A DNA stretch of 64,000 nucleotides, from contig NC_014297.1 in NCBI RefSeq assembly GCF_000196895.1, forward strand, positions 868,001-932,000. Direction: 5' to 3'. Positions 25,392 to 33,676 of this stretch are shown piece after piece (within the stretch, counting starts at the first letter, position 1; each line of letters starts with the position of its first letter). The stretch is from Halalkalicoccus jeotgali B3 (lineage in GTDB: Archaea > Halobacteriota > Halobacteria > Halobacteriales > Halalkalicoccaceae). Made by a program: the position numbers and the translations under genes. The notes beneath the pieces are model-generated. The model saw only the letters and a program-made list of their open reading frames with translations, was not told the origin of the DNA and searched no databases.

Positions 25392-25859
25392 ATGGAGATC
25401 CGTATCGTTCGTGGAAGCGCGATCGCTCCCACGGAGATGGCCTCGTACGACGCCGCCCTCGCCGAGGCGAACGTTCACAACTACAACCTCACGCACGTCT
25501 CCTCGGTCATCCCCGCCGACGCCAGCGTCGAGTTCGTCGGGCGCGCACCCGATCTGGGCCCCGTCGGAGACGAACTGACGGTCGTCGAGGCCCGCGCGAC
25601 GAGCGCCACCCGGCCGGTCAGCGCCGCCCTCGCGTGGACGAGAAGCGACGGGGGACCCGGTCTCTTTTATGAGGCCGCCGGCGAGGAGACCCCCGAGCGG
25701 GTACGCTCCCGGGTCAAGCGTGGCATCGCCGCGGGAATGGACCTCCGGGAGTGGTCCTTCGGCGACGTCGAGACCGCCGTTTCCTGTGCCGACCCCGACG
25801 ACGGGTTCGCGACTGCGGTCGTCCTTGCGGTTTACGGGTCCGGACGGGCAATCAGATAG
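25392..25859 (+). CDS. pdaD: Pyruvoyl-dependent arginine decarboxylase
   Basis: Decarboxylates arginine to agmatine, the first step to polyamines and agmatidine. 155 aa, made as a proenzyme: self-cleavage at Ser-Ser in NLTHVSSVIP (S37-S38) gives the beta chain and an alpha chain with N-terminal pyruvoyl. Other family marks are EIRIVRGSAIAP at the start and the C-terminal FATAVVLAVYGSG. Size matches archaeal PvlArgDC. It is 40 bases downstream of pan. Confidence 0.93.
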   Translation: MEIRIVRGSAIAPTEMASYDAALAEANVHNYNLTHVSSVIPADASVEFVGRAPDLGPVGDELTVVEARATSATRPVSAALAWTRSDGGPGLFYEAAGEETPERVRSRVKRGIAAGMDLREWSFGDVETAVSCADPDDGFATAVVLAVYGSGRAIR

Positions 25860-25899
25860 GTGCCGCATAACTATCAGTTGTATTTCCATTTGTACTGGT

Positions 25900-26649
25900 G
25901 TGAAACGCAGACAGGTCCTCGCAAGCGCGGCAGCCGCGGGTGCGCTGGCCGGCAGCGGATGTCTCGGGAGCGCACGCGAGGAGTACCCGTGGCCCGTCGT
26001 CGACGAGGAGGCCCTCTCGGGGTGGGAGCGATTGGACGAACTGACCGACGAGTACGCCGTCACCTACTGGGGAATCGAGGCACTCACGGTCCACGAGCGG
26101 ACATACACCTACGACCACTCCGCGTTCCGTGACTCGCTTCGGAACCTCTCGGGGGACGAGGTCGACCGCAGCCTCGCGCGTTTCGTCGCTTCGCGGATGA
26201 CCCTCGAAGGAATCGGTCGTCCCTTCGCCACACCCGAGCGACTGGTCGACGACGCCATGCGCGGAATCGAGGCGGGGTTCCGTGAAAGGGGGATGGAGGC
26301 CATCGAGCGCGTCGAGCCGAGCGCACCCCTTCCCGAGACAGACGGCGAACTCGTCGAGTACCGCGGGGCGATGCCCATTCCAGCGTTCACCCGGGAGGTC
26401 GAGGCTTACGGCGTGTCCACGACGGTCGAGTTCGAGGGCGACGACCTCGATATGGAGGGCGTGTTCGCGGTCTGGAAACCCGAGTCCGATACCACCTACG
26501 TCGCCGGCGGGGCGTTTCCCGCCGCGGACGCCCTCGGGACGCTCGTTCCCGAGGCCAGCGGGCTCGACGTTGCGACCCTCCTCGATCTGGAGTTCGACCC
26601 CGCACGGTTCCGCGAAACGATCGTCGCGCTGGTCGAGGCGACCGGATGA
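25900..26649 (+). CDS. Tat-type lipoprotein of unknown function
   Basis: 249 aa from GTG 25900. The N-terminus MKRRQVLASAAAAGALAGSGC has a twin-arginine pair at 3-4 and a lipobox ending at C21, so it is exported folded and lipid-anchored outside the membrane, the common haloarchaeal route. The mature part is soluble and acidic, ending with strands such as DTTYVAGGAFPAADAL. No catalytic motif is visible. An AT-rich stretch (TTGTATTTCC) lies upstream. The long frame extending to 25669 is rejected because it is out of phase with the pdaD gene. Confidence 0.8.
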   Translation: MKRRQVLASAAAAGALAGSGCLGSAREEYPWPVVDEEALSGWERLDELTDEYAVTYWGIEALTVHERTYTYDHSAFRDSLRNLSGDEVDRSLARFVASRMTLEGIGRPFATPERLVDDAMRGIEAGFRERGMEAIERVEPSAPLPETDGELVEYRGAMPIPAFTREVEAYGVSTTVEFEGDDLDMEGVFAVWKPESDTTYVAGGAFPAADALGTLVPEASGLDVATLLDLEFDPARFRETIVALVEATG

Positions 26650-26701
26650 GGGGCCGACGGACTTTTGAGGGGGGGACTCTTATCGGGGGTCGTTCTTTCC
26701 T

Positions 26702-27088
26702 ATGAACGGAAACACGCCGTACGCCGGGCTGCCGGGGACGACGAACGCCGGTCAGCGAATGCCCGATGAGATGCCCGAACTCACGGCGGATCAGCGCCGG
26801 ACGCTCCGCGCCGATCTCTCGGCGATCACCCGCCGCGTCCGGGAGTACCTGCCCGACGAGTACGTCGTCGGCGCCGAGGTCAGTCAGGGCCAGAGCGGCC
26901 CCGAGGCGATGGTCGCCGTCCAGCCGCCCATCGGCCACCCGATCAGCGCCGGCTTCCAGCCCGACCTCGACAGCGAGGAGTACATCACCGAGGACGACCG
27001 CGAGGAAGTCGCCCGCGGACTGGCCGCAAGCGCCGCCCTCCAGGTCAAACACGCGATCAACGACGACGTCTCCCCGACCGCGCGCTAG
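26702..27088 (+). CDS. DUF5811-like conserved haloarchaeal protein
   Basis: 128 aa starting MNGNTPYAGLPG, which matches my recollection of the haloarchaeal DUF5811 family. The rest is acidic and soluble, with a helix-rich start (LRADLSAITRRVREYLPDEY) and a mixed end. No motif shows its function. Convergent with infB. Confidence 0.7.
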   Translation: MNGNTPYAGLPGTTNAGQRMPDEMPELTADQRRTLRADLSAITRRVREYLPDEYVVGAEVSQGQSGPEAMVAVQPPIGHPISAGFQPDLDSEEYITEDDREEVARGLAASAALQVKHAINDDVSPTAR

Positions 27089-27170
27089 ACTCCGTTCGGT
27101 ATCCAAGTCGGTGATCGGATCTTCTCGCCCATCGTACGGAACGTGGTCGCGGTCCGGTTCGAGCGACGGT

Positions 27171-28976
27171 TTACTTGCCCCAGAAGGGGTCCCGACGGCG
27201 CTGTTTGTCGAGATACATCTGGAGAACCTCGCGTTCGTCCGCGGGGATGTCCTCGGTGAGTTCCTGTTCGAGGATCTTCGCGTGTTTCTCGGGGATCTCG
27301 ATCCAGAGTTCGTCACCCTCCTCGATCTGTCGGCCCACGGTGGGGCCGTCGATGGCGACGCTGACGCGCTTGCCGCGTCGGGCCTCCTCTACGTCCTCGC
27401 CCTGTTCTTGGATCCCCTTGACTCGGCCGACGCGTTTGGGTTCGTTACCCTCGAATTTCGCGACCTGGGCGTTGTTTCGTACGGTTCCCCCGAGCACCTC
27501 GACGCCGACGACGGCGGGGTCGTTCTGGCGGAACGTGTGGTCCATCAACAACTGGAACCGGCCCGGTCGGGTGATGTTCTCGAGGATGGTCTCCTGTTGG
27601 GCTTTGCGGGAATCCTCGACGAACTCGTCGTAACCCTCGACGAGTTGATAGATAACCTCGTTCCGGAAGATCCGCACCTCGTTCTCGTCGGCGTGGCGTT
27701 TCGCGTCGCCAAGTACCTCGACGTTGAACCCCAGAATGGTCCGGTGGATCGGGTCGTCGGCGGTGCTCGCGATCGAGACGTCCCGCGGGGCGATGTCGCC
27801 GACCTCCGCGCGCATGACCGGGATCTCGGCTTCGGCCAGTGCGTTGGCCATCGCCTCCAAGCTCCCGAGGGTGTCGGCCTTGACGACGACGCCCTCCTCT
27901 TCGGTGCTCACTTCGACCTCCGCGAGTTCGGCTTCGACCTCGCGGATCACGTCGTCGATCTCGCGGTCCCGAACCACGCGAACGGGCGCGCCGGCCATCG
28001 CCGCCTCGAGGTCGGGCGCGGCGATCTTCAGTCCCGCCGCCGCGCTCACCTCCTCGACCCGATCGAACCGGCTCTCGGCTCGGATCTCCGCGAGCGGGCG
28101 GGGCTGAAGGAGCGCGCGGACGTCAGTGACGATCGGCTCGTTGGTCCCGCCGACGACGATCGTCTCGTCCTCCCGGATGGTGCCGTCATACAACACCACG
28201 TCCACGGTCGCGCCAAAGCCCTTCTCGTCTTTGACCTCCAGGACCGTGCCCGCGCCCGGTCCCTCGACGTCAATAGCCATCGCCTCCTTCATGTAGCGCT
28301 GTGAGAGGCCCATGAGAACGGTCAGGAGGTCGGGGATTCCCTCGCCGGTCATCGCGCTGACGGGGACGACCCCGACGTTCTTCTGGAAGTCCTGAACCCG
28401 CCAGTAGAGATCGGCCGAGAAGCCGTGATCCGAGAGCTCGCCGATGAGCTCGTAGAGCCGTTCGTCGAGTCGCGAGCGCGCCCGATCGCTCTGGGCGTCG
28501 TAGGTCCCCTGAACGGGGCTGTCCTCGCGGGGGTTCCAGCCGGGAACGGTGTCGATCTTGTTCGCGGCGACGACAAAGGGCGTCGAGGAGTCCTGCAGGA
28601 TCTTGATCGCTTCGATCGTCTGGGGCTGGAAGCCGTCGGTGACGTCGATGACGAGGACCGCGATGTCCGCGAGTGCGCCTCCCCGGGAGCGAAGCGTGGT
28701 AAAGGAGTGGTGGCCCGGCGTGTCGATGAACAGCAGGCCCGGCAGGTCGAAGTCGGTCGGATCGACGAGGCTGCCCGCCACCCGCGAGACGGTATCGAGG
28801 GGCACGGCCGTCGCCCCGATGTGTTGGGTGATCGCGCCGGCCTCGCCCTCGATCACCGCCGAGCCGCGGATCTTATCGAGCAAACTAGTCTTTCCGTGAT
28901 CGACGTGTCCGAGAACGGCGACGATCGGCGTCCTGAGCCCCGATGAAGAGGCCTGTGTTGTATCTGTGTCCGACAT
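27171..28976 (-). CDS. infB: Translation initiation factor aIF5B (IF-2 homologue)
   Basis: Ribosome-dependent GTPase that promotes subunit joining and initiator tRNA placement. 601 aa without inteins. G1 is GHVDHGKTS (near residue 20), G3 IDTPGHHSF, G4 ANKIDTV, then barrel domains II and IV and the EEGDELWIEIPEKH end typical of aIF5B. Start ATG 28976 is preceded by TATA-like sequence on the minus strand. Divergent from the PRC-barrel/nob1 pair. Confidence 0.96.
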   Translation of the reverse strand: MSDTDTTQASSSGLRTPIVAVLGHVDHGKTSLLDKIRGSAVIEGEAGAITQHIGATAVPLDTVSRVAGSLVDPTDFDLPGLLFIDTPGHHSFTTLRSRGGALADIAVLVIDVTDGFQPQTIEAIKILQDSSTPFVVAANKIDTVPGWNPREDSPVQGTYDAQSDRARSRLDERLYELIGELSDHGFSADLYWRVQDFQKNVGVVPVSAMTGEGIPDLLTVLMGLSQRYMKEAMAIDVEGPGAGTVLEVKDEKGFGATVDVVLYDGTIREDETIVVGGTNEPIVTDVRALLQPRPLAEIRAESRFDRVEEVSAAAGLKIAAPDLEAAMAGAPVRVVRDREIDDVIREVEAELAEVEVSTEEEGVVVKADTLGSLEAMANALAEAEIPVMRAEVGDIAPRDVSIASTADDPIHRTILGFNVEVLGDAKRHADENEVRIFRNEVIYQLVEGYDEFVEDSRKAQQETILENITRPGRFQLLMDHTFRQNDPAVVGVEVLGGTVRNNAQVAKFEGNEPKRVGRVKGIQEQGEDVEEARRGKRVSVAIDGPTVGRQIEEGDELWIEIPEKHAKILEQELTEDIPADEREVLQMYLDKQRRRDPFWGK

Positions 28977-29066
28977 CCTACCACCCGAGAAACTCTATCC
29001 TAGCCGAACGGGGCGCGGTAGTTAAGTCCATCGTAGCGCGCAAACCGGTGAAATCGGCCCCGTGGC

Positions 29067-29075
29067 GTTTATTAG
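29067..29075 (+). promoter_or_regulatory. TATA box of the PRC-barrel/nob1 pair
   Basis: GTTTATTAG centred about 27 bases before ATG 29098; leaderless start expected. Confidence 0.55.
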
Positions 29076-29097
29076 CGTCCGCTCTCTTCTGTGGGGT

Positions 29098-29343
29098 ATG
29101 TCGGAGATACTGGCGGAGAACCTCTCGGGGAAGGCGGTTATGGGCGCCGACGGCGCCGAACTCGGGATGCTGTACAACATCACGATGGACATCAAAACCG
29201 GCGAACTCCACGATCTGGTCGTCACGCCGAACGACGATATCACCGCGGCCGATTTCGGTCTCGAACTCGACGACGAGAACCGACTCCGGATGCCCGTCTC
29301 CCGGGTGCAGGCGGTCAAAGACTACATCGTCGTCCAGCGTTAA
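29098..29343 (+). CDS. PRC-barrel domain protein
   Basis: 81 aa: a single PRC-barrel, with ENLSGKAVMGADGAELGML and NDDITAADFGLELDDENRLRM. In archaea such small barrels are linked to RNA metabolism by homology with RimM; here the gene abuts nob1 (stop TAA directly followed by its ATG), which suggests a role in rRNA maturation. ATG 29098 fits the TATA box; the longer frame adds twelve residues. Confidence 0.85.
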   Translation: MSEILAENLSGKAVMGADGAELGMLYNITMDIKTGELHDLVVTPNDDITAADFGLELDDENRLRMPVSRVQAVKDYIVVQR

Positions 29344-29802
29344 ATGTACGTCCTCGACTCTTCTGCGTTCATCCACGAGTACCACACCACCGAACAGACC
29401 GCGAGCATCCCGCTCGTGCGCGAGGAACTCGAAGACGAGAGCGCCTACAGATACGACGCGATGGAGGGCTCGGGGATGCACATCCACATCCCCACTGACG
29501 AAACCATCGACACTGTCCGCCGGGCGGCCGCCGAACTCGGCGATCTGGAGGAACTCTCGGATACCGACATCCGGCTGGTCGCGACGACGTTCGAACTCGA
29601 CGGCACCCTCGTGACCGACGACTACGCCATGCAGAACGTCGCCGAAAAGCTCAACGTCACCGTCGAGGTGATCGCTCGCGAGGGGATCACAGAACAGCGT
29701 CAGTGGTCGTTCCAGTGCCAGGGCTGTGGCCGGGAGTTCGACCGACAGCTCGATCGGTGTGAGGTCTGTGGGAGCCCGCTCGCGCGCAAGAACCCGACCT
29801 AG
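29344..29802 (+). CDS. nob1: rRNA maturation endonuclease Nob1
   Basis: Cleaves the 3' end of pre-16S rRNA. 152 aa: PIN domain starting MYVLDSSAFIHEY (D5 metal ligand), acids in DTDIRLVATTFEL and VTDDYAMQNVA, followed by a zinc ribbon, CQGC-x11-CEVC, near the C-terminus. Both parts are diagnostic. Coupled to the upstream PRC-barrel gene. Its stop codon overlaps the stop of a small gene on the other strand. Confidence 0.93.
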   Translation: MYVLDSSAFIHEYHTTEQTASIPLVREELEDESAYRYDAMEGSGMHIHIPTDETIDTVRRAAAELGDLEELSDTDIRLVATTFELDGTLVTDDYAMQNVAEKLNVTVEVIAREGITEQRQWSFQCQGCGREFDRQLDRCEVCGSPLARKNPT

Positions 29803-29945
29803 CGCGCAGCCGTCTCGCGACGTTCGAGCCCGAGCGCGACGAGTTGGTGGAGGACTTCCGTCTCCGTGAGACCGTACTCCGTGGCGATGGCGTCGACTTT
29901 TGCCGCGAGTTGGTCGTCACAGACGAGGCTGTACCGCTGAGTCAT
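29799..29945 (-). CDS. 48-aa ribbon-helix-helix-like regulator
   Basis: The frame ATG 29945 to TAG 29799 encodes a chain starting MTQRYSLVCDDQLAAKV, with a predicted strand (RYSLV) and two helices (DDQLAAKVDAIATEYGL and TETEVLHQLVALGLERRE). That is the shape of CopG/Arc-type dimeric DNA-binding proteins. A clear TATA box lies 29 bases upstream. Convergent with nob1, overlapping by four bases. Target unknown. Confidence 0.7.
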   Translation of the reverse strand: MTQRYSLVCDDQLAAKVDAIATEYGLTETEVLHQLVALGLERRETAAR

Positions 29946-29968
29946 ACTCCCTTTTACGATGTCGACCG

Positions 29969-29977
29969 ATATAAAAC
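29969..29977 (-). promoter_or_regulatory. TATA box of the 48-aa RHH-like gene
   Basis: Minus-strand GTTTTATAT centred about 28 bases before the start codon at 29945, giving a leaderless mRNA. Confidence 0.6.
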
Positions 29978-30032
29978 TATGTCAGACTTCTATAATTTAT
30001 CTGCGCGGATTACATATCGCCGTTCCGACCCG

Positions 30033-31322
30033 TCAGTCGATCAGCAGACGGGTCTTCTCCTCGACGGCGCGGGCCTCCTCGAACTCCCCGCCACCGAGCA
30101 GTCCGCGTGCGGCCCGCTTGCCCCACTCGACGGCCGGCTGTTCGAACGTGGGAATCGAGAACAGCTCGCCGGCGAGGATGCAGGCCGCCTCCATCCCGTA
30201 GAGCAGTTCCCCGAGTCCGTGGGCGTCGACGCGCTCCAGTTCGACCCGGATCGAAGGCCGACCCGCCGCGGCCAGACTCGCCTCCGTGGCCTCGAACTCC
30301 GCGTCCAGCAGCCCGCCGAGCGAGGCGCCCCCGAGATACGAGAGGCCCTCGAGGTCCGTCTCGGGGATCGGCAGATCCGGACGGTCCCGAGGTCGGACGA
30401 GCGTCACCATCGCGTTTCGCGGGCCGGCCCGGTAGAGCTGGAGCTGGGAGTGCTGGTCGGTCGCGCCGAGCGCGCGTGCCGGGAGCTGACCGACCCCCTC
30501 CTTGCCGAGGCTCTCGGCCCACAGCTGGGCGAACCACTCCGCGAAGGTCTCGAGCGATTCGGCGTAGGGCATCATCGCGTTGACCCGCCAGCCCCGCTGT
30601 GCGAGCGCGTAGCTCGTCGCCCCGTAGGCGTAGGCCGGAGTCTCGAAGAGCGAGCCCGAAAGCGATTCGGCCTCCGAGCGCGCGCCCGCGAGCAGCGCTT
30701 CCACGTCGCCCCCGCCAAGCGCCGCGGCCGGCAGCGCGACCGTCGAGAGCGCCGAGAACCGGCCCGGAACACCCGTCGGCACGTCGAGGGCGGGCAGGTC
30801 GTGGCGCTCGGCGAGGTTCCTGAGGTTGCCCGCCTGACCCGTCGTGACGAGGGTGCGCTCGGTCCAGTCGACTCCGGCAGCATCCATCGCCTCGCGGGCG
30901 ACGAGGAAGTTCGCAAGTGTCTCGGCGGTCGTACCCGACCGCGAGACGACGTGTATCGCCGTCCGCGAGAGATCGAGCGAGTCGAGCAGTTCGCGGGTGT
31001 GAGCGGGGTCGACGTTGTCGAGGGTGTGGACCTCGATGTCCAGGTCGAGGGTATCGGCGACCGTCGCCGCGCCGAGTGCGCTGCCGCCGATCCCGACGAC
31101 CAACAGGGTCTCACAGTCGATCGGATCGACCGCCGCCTGGATCGCGTCGGGGTCGGCGGTTTCAGGGAGCGCGAGCGCCGCGTAGCCGTGATCGCGTCCA
31201 TCGAGTCCCGCCTCGATGCGCGCGTGGGCGTCGGCGACCCGCCCATCGAGTCGTTCCAGCGTCGCGCGCGAGACGCCGGGCGTGGCGACCGAGTCGAGCG
31301 CGTTGCCGATGTCGATTTCCAT
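30033..31322 (-). CDS. pgi: Glucose-6-phosphate isomerase
   Basis: Interconverts glucose- and fructose-6-phosphate. 429 aa, of the PGI/SIS fold: LLVVGIGGSALGAATVAD (phosphate loop) and the SRSGTTAET motif are clear, and the GATDQHSQLQLYRAGP segment carries the active-site QHS. ATG 31322 (MEIDIGNALDSVATPG) is chosen because the frame upstream is antisense to other genes. Minus strand, divergent from a membrane-protein gene. Confidence 0.94.
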   Translation of the reverse strand: MEIDIGNALDSVATPGVSRATLERLDGRVADAHARIEAGLDGRDHGYAALALPETADPDAIQAAVDPIDCETLLVVGIGGSALGAATVADTLDLDIEVHTLDNVDPAHTRELLDSLDLSRTAIHVVSRSGTTAETLANFLVAREAMDAAGVDWTERTLVTTGQAGNLRNLAERHDLPALDVPTGVPGRFSALSTVALPAAALGGGDVEALLAGARSEAESLSGSLFETPAYAYGATSYALAQRGWRVNAMMPYAESLETFAEWFAQLWAESLGKEGVGQLPARALGATDQHSQLQLYRAGPRNAMVTLVRPRDRPDLPIPETDLEGLSYLGGASLGGLLDAEFEATEASLAAAGRPSIRVELERVDAHGLGELLYGMEAACILAGELFSIPTFEQPAVEWGKRAARGLLGGGEFEEARAVEEKTRLLID

Positions 31323-31412
31323 ATCGGGTGCGCGCGGGCCCAGCGCAAAAGGGTTGTGACCGTTCCACGGTCGACCGGGGTGTTTATTCGATTCGCCTTC
31401 CAACCTCGGACG

Positions 31413-31922
31413 ATGGGAGACGACCGGACGTACAAGGGCCTGCTCGGGAGCTTTCGGTACTCCTACGGCCAGAGCGACTCCCCGGTGTATCGGGGCTACG
31501 TCGCCCTCGCCGCCGTGCTCTCGGGGCTGGTCGCGTTGCTGTTCGCGCTCGCGCTGATCGTCGTCATCGCCACCACCCTTGGGGCCACCGAGTCGATCAC
31601 GCTCGTACGCTCGTTTTTCGTCCTCGTGGCCCTGCTCGTGGTCGCGCCGATCCTCGCGCCGGTCCTGCTGGTCGCCCGACGCCACCGAAAGCGCCTCGGG
31701 TCGGGGAGCGCCTACGACACTGCCCTCGCGCTCGGGGGGTTCCTCTTCGTGGGCGCGCTCTATCTCGGGCTCGTGATCTCGGTTCCCCCGGGCCTCCAAG
31801 AATCGACGGGGAGTTTCGGAATCGTGATCGACCCGCTGTACGCGCTTCCCTCGCCGCTTGGGATCGTCCCGCCGCTTCTGGCGGCCGCCCTCATTGCCGC
31901 CCTCCACCGACGGCTCCGGTAG
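31413..31922 (+). CDS. Four-helix conserved membrane protein
   Basis: 169 aa with about four TM helices (near 28-55, 62-85, 103-125, 148-165) and a soluble start MGDDRTYKGLLGSFRYSYG. Upstream TGTTTATTCG acts as TATA. No transport or enzyme motif recognised. Same direction as the DUF5812-like gene; function unknown. Confidence 0.75.
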   Translation: MGDDRTYKGLLGSFRYSYGQSDSPVYRGYVALAAVLSGLVALLFALALIVVIATTLGATESITLVRSFFVLVALLVVAPILAPVLLVARRHRKRLGSGSAYDTALALGGFLFVGALYLGLVISVPPGLQESTGSFGIVIDPLYALPSPLGIVPPLLAAALIAALHRRLR

Positions 31923-31959
31923 GCGAAATCGACAAAGGGATCGGTAGCCTCCCTCCGGT

Positions 31960-32424
31960 ATGGACGAGACACACGGGACGTTCCTCGTGACCCACGCCGA
32001 CGCCGACTCCGCGGTGTTGCGCGACGTCGAGACCGGACAGGTCCACACTCTCTCGGGGAACCCCGACCTCGCGGAGGGCGAAGCCATCGCGGGCGAGCTC
32101 GCGCCCGAACCCCCCGTCGAGGCGACGTGGGAACTCCGGGAAATCGACGAGCGCCGGTCGCTGTCGGTCGAGGAGAGCGAAGAGCCACCTACGAGCCAGG
32201 AACGGGAGATCGCCGCCGGACAGGGCGTCGGAGAGGTCACCCGGACCGAGCGGGCGGGGATCGGCGAGATTCACGTCCTGACGGTACCCCCCGAGCGGAC
32301 CGAGGAGGCCGTCGCCGAGATCCGCGCCGACGAGGAAACGCTCGCACGAGCGGCGCGCTACGGGGTCGAGCGCGTGGAGATCCGCGCCGAGGCGGGGATC
32401 GTCAGCGTCCGGTATCTGCCGTAG
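31960..32424 (+). CDS. DUF5812-like conserved protein
   Basis: 154 aa, starting MDETHGTFLVTHADADSAVLRD. Two beta-rich parts are joined by a charged linker (VEESEEPPTSQEREIAAG); the second part has IGEIHVLTVPPERTEEAVAEI. It matches my recollection of a haloarchaeal DUF5812 family. No catalytic residues are evident. The last 23 bases overlap the next, opposite-strand gene. Confidence 0.7.
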   Translation: MDETHGTFLVTHADADSAVLRDVETGQVHTLSGNPDLAEGEAIAGELAPEPPVEATWELREIDERRSLSVEESEEPPTSQEREIAAGQGVGEVTRTERAGIGEIHVLTVPPERTEEAVAEIRADEETLARAARYGVERVEIRAEAGIVSVRYLP

Positions 32425-32731
32425 GTCCGCCCGCGCTCTGGACCAGCCAGCCCCCCTCGATTTCGCAGGCCTCCCTGACCGTATACTCGATGTCGGTCTC
32501 GCGGGTGACTTCAGTGCCCCCCTCGACTGCTTCGATCCGCAGGGGGACGTCGAGCGAGTCCCCACAACAGCCCACGCCCACGAACTCCTCGCGGACCTCC
32601 CCCTCGCGGACCTGGCCGAGGGTCTTTCGCAGATACGCCCGGAAGGCGGGCTTTTCGACCTGAAAGCGCCCCCAGTCGCTCAGGTCTGCCGGATACGAGA
32701 CGACGACCCGGGCCGCGTCGTTCGGTGCCAT
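32402..32731 (-). CDS. Conserved hypothetical protein with CCGD motif
   Basis: 109 aa starting MAPNDAARVVVSYPADLSDW. Three cysteines (GVGCCGDSLDV, REACEIEGG) could bind a metal. The helix EKPAFRAYLRKTLG is amphipathic. Family not recognised. Convergent overlap with the DUF5812-like gene and divergent from secF. Short length and gene-like composition support a real gene. Confidence 0.65.
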   Translation of the reverse strand: MAPNDAARVVVSYPADLSDWGRFQVEKPAFRAYLRKTLGQVREGEVREEFVGVGCCGDSLDVPLRIEAVEGGTEVTRETDIEYTVREACEIEGGWLVQSAGGPTADTGR

Positions 32732-32785
32732 GAACGGGATAGATGCTCCGCGGACAAAAACGCCCCACCTGATCGGATAAGAAAG

Positions 32786-32794
32786 CTTATTTTT
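32786..32794 (+). promoter_or_regulatory. TATA box of the secFD operon
   Basis: CTTATTTTT centred about 27 bases before ATG 32816, in an otherwise GC-rich gap; leaderless transcript expected. Confidence 0.6.
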
Positions 32795-32815
32795 GGCCGT
32801 ATCACATCGAAACTC

Positions 32816-33676
32816 ATGCTCGATTCGACGGTACCGGTGATCGACTACACCCGGTACTCGAACCGCCAGCTGGCGGCGGCCCCTCTCGCTCTTCTCGTCC
32901 TCTCGCTGCTGATCATCGTGGGGATGTGGGCAGTCACCGGTACCCCGGTCGATCCCGGGATCGACTTCACCGGCGGGACCGAAGTCCAGCTCCAGACGGA
33001 CGCCTCCCAGACGGAGATCGCGGCCGCCTTCGAGAGCGAACCCGCGTCGATCCAGTCGATCGCGACAGGCCAGGGCGAGTACATCGTCACCCTCCAGTCG
33101 ACCGATACCGCCGCCATCGAACAGCAGGCCACCGACGCCGGCTTTACGGTCACCTCCATCTCCAGTACCTCGGCGGCCTTCGGTTCGGAAACCCAGACCC
33201 AGGCGCTCGTCGGCGTCGCGATCGCCTTCGTCGGGATGAGTGTGCTCGTCGCGTTGATGTTCCGGACGTTCGTCCCCTCGATTGCGGTCGTCCTCTCGGC
33301 CTTCTCGGACATCGCCATCCCGGTGGCGCTGATGAACCTCTTTGGCATCCAGCTCTCGCTGGGGACGGTCGCCGCGCTGTTGATGCTGATCGGCTACAGC
33401 GTCGATTCGGACCTGCTGTTGAACAACCACGTCCTCCGTCGGCGCGGGGACTTCTATCAAAGCACCCACCGGGCGATGCGGACCGGCGTGACGATGACGG
33501 TTACGTCGCTGGTCGCCATGGTCGTCATGACGACCGTCGCGACGCTGTTTGCGATCCCGCTGCTCCCGGAGATCGGTCTCGTTCTCGTCTTCGGACTGCT
33601 GGCCGATCTGATGAACACCTACCTGCTCAACGTGAGTCTGCTTCGCTGGTACAAGTACGAGGGGATCGCCCGATGA
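32816..33676 (+). CDS. secF: Protein-export membrane protein SecF
   Basis: Works with SecD to drive protein translocation through SecYE, probably using ion gradients. 286 aa with six TM helices: one N-terminal (about 24-42), an extracellular domain beginning GTPVDPGIDFTGGTEVQLQTD, and a five-helix bundle (VGVAIAFVGMSVLVALMF onward) with the GYSVDSDLLLNNHVLRRR loop. Archaeal order is secF before secD; here ATGA overlap couples them. Confidence 0.95.
   Translation: MLDSTVPVIDYTRYSNRQLAAAPLALLVLSLLIIVGMWAVTGTPVDPGIDFTGGTEVQLQTDASQTEIAAAFESEPASIQSIATGQGEYIVTLQSTDTAAIEQQATDAGFTVTSISSTSAAFGSETQTQALVGVAIAFVGMSVLVALMFRTFVPSIAVVLSAFSDIAIPVALMNLFGIQLSLGTVAALLMLIGYSVDSDLLLNNHVLRRRGDFYQSTHRAMRTGVTMTVTSLVAMVVMTTVATLFAIPLLPEIGLVLVFGLLADLMNTYLLNVSLLRWYKYEGIAR

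Noticed and set aside
24132-26063. Long minus-strand open frame of 643 codons opposite pan and pdaD
   Set aside because: It is antisense to three well-recognised genes and shows no domain; GC-rich haloarchaeal DNA gives long shadow frames.
31323-32240. Extension of the pgi frame to 32240
   Set aside because: The added 306 residues are antisense to the membrane-protein and DUF5812-like genes; the PGI family starts at 31322.
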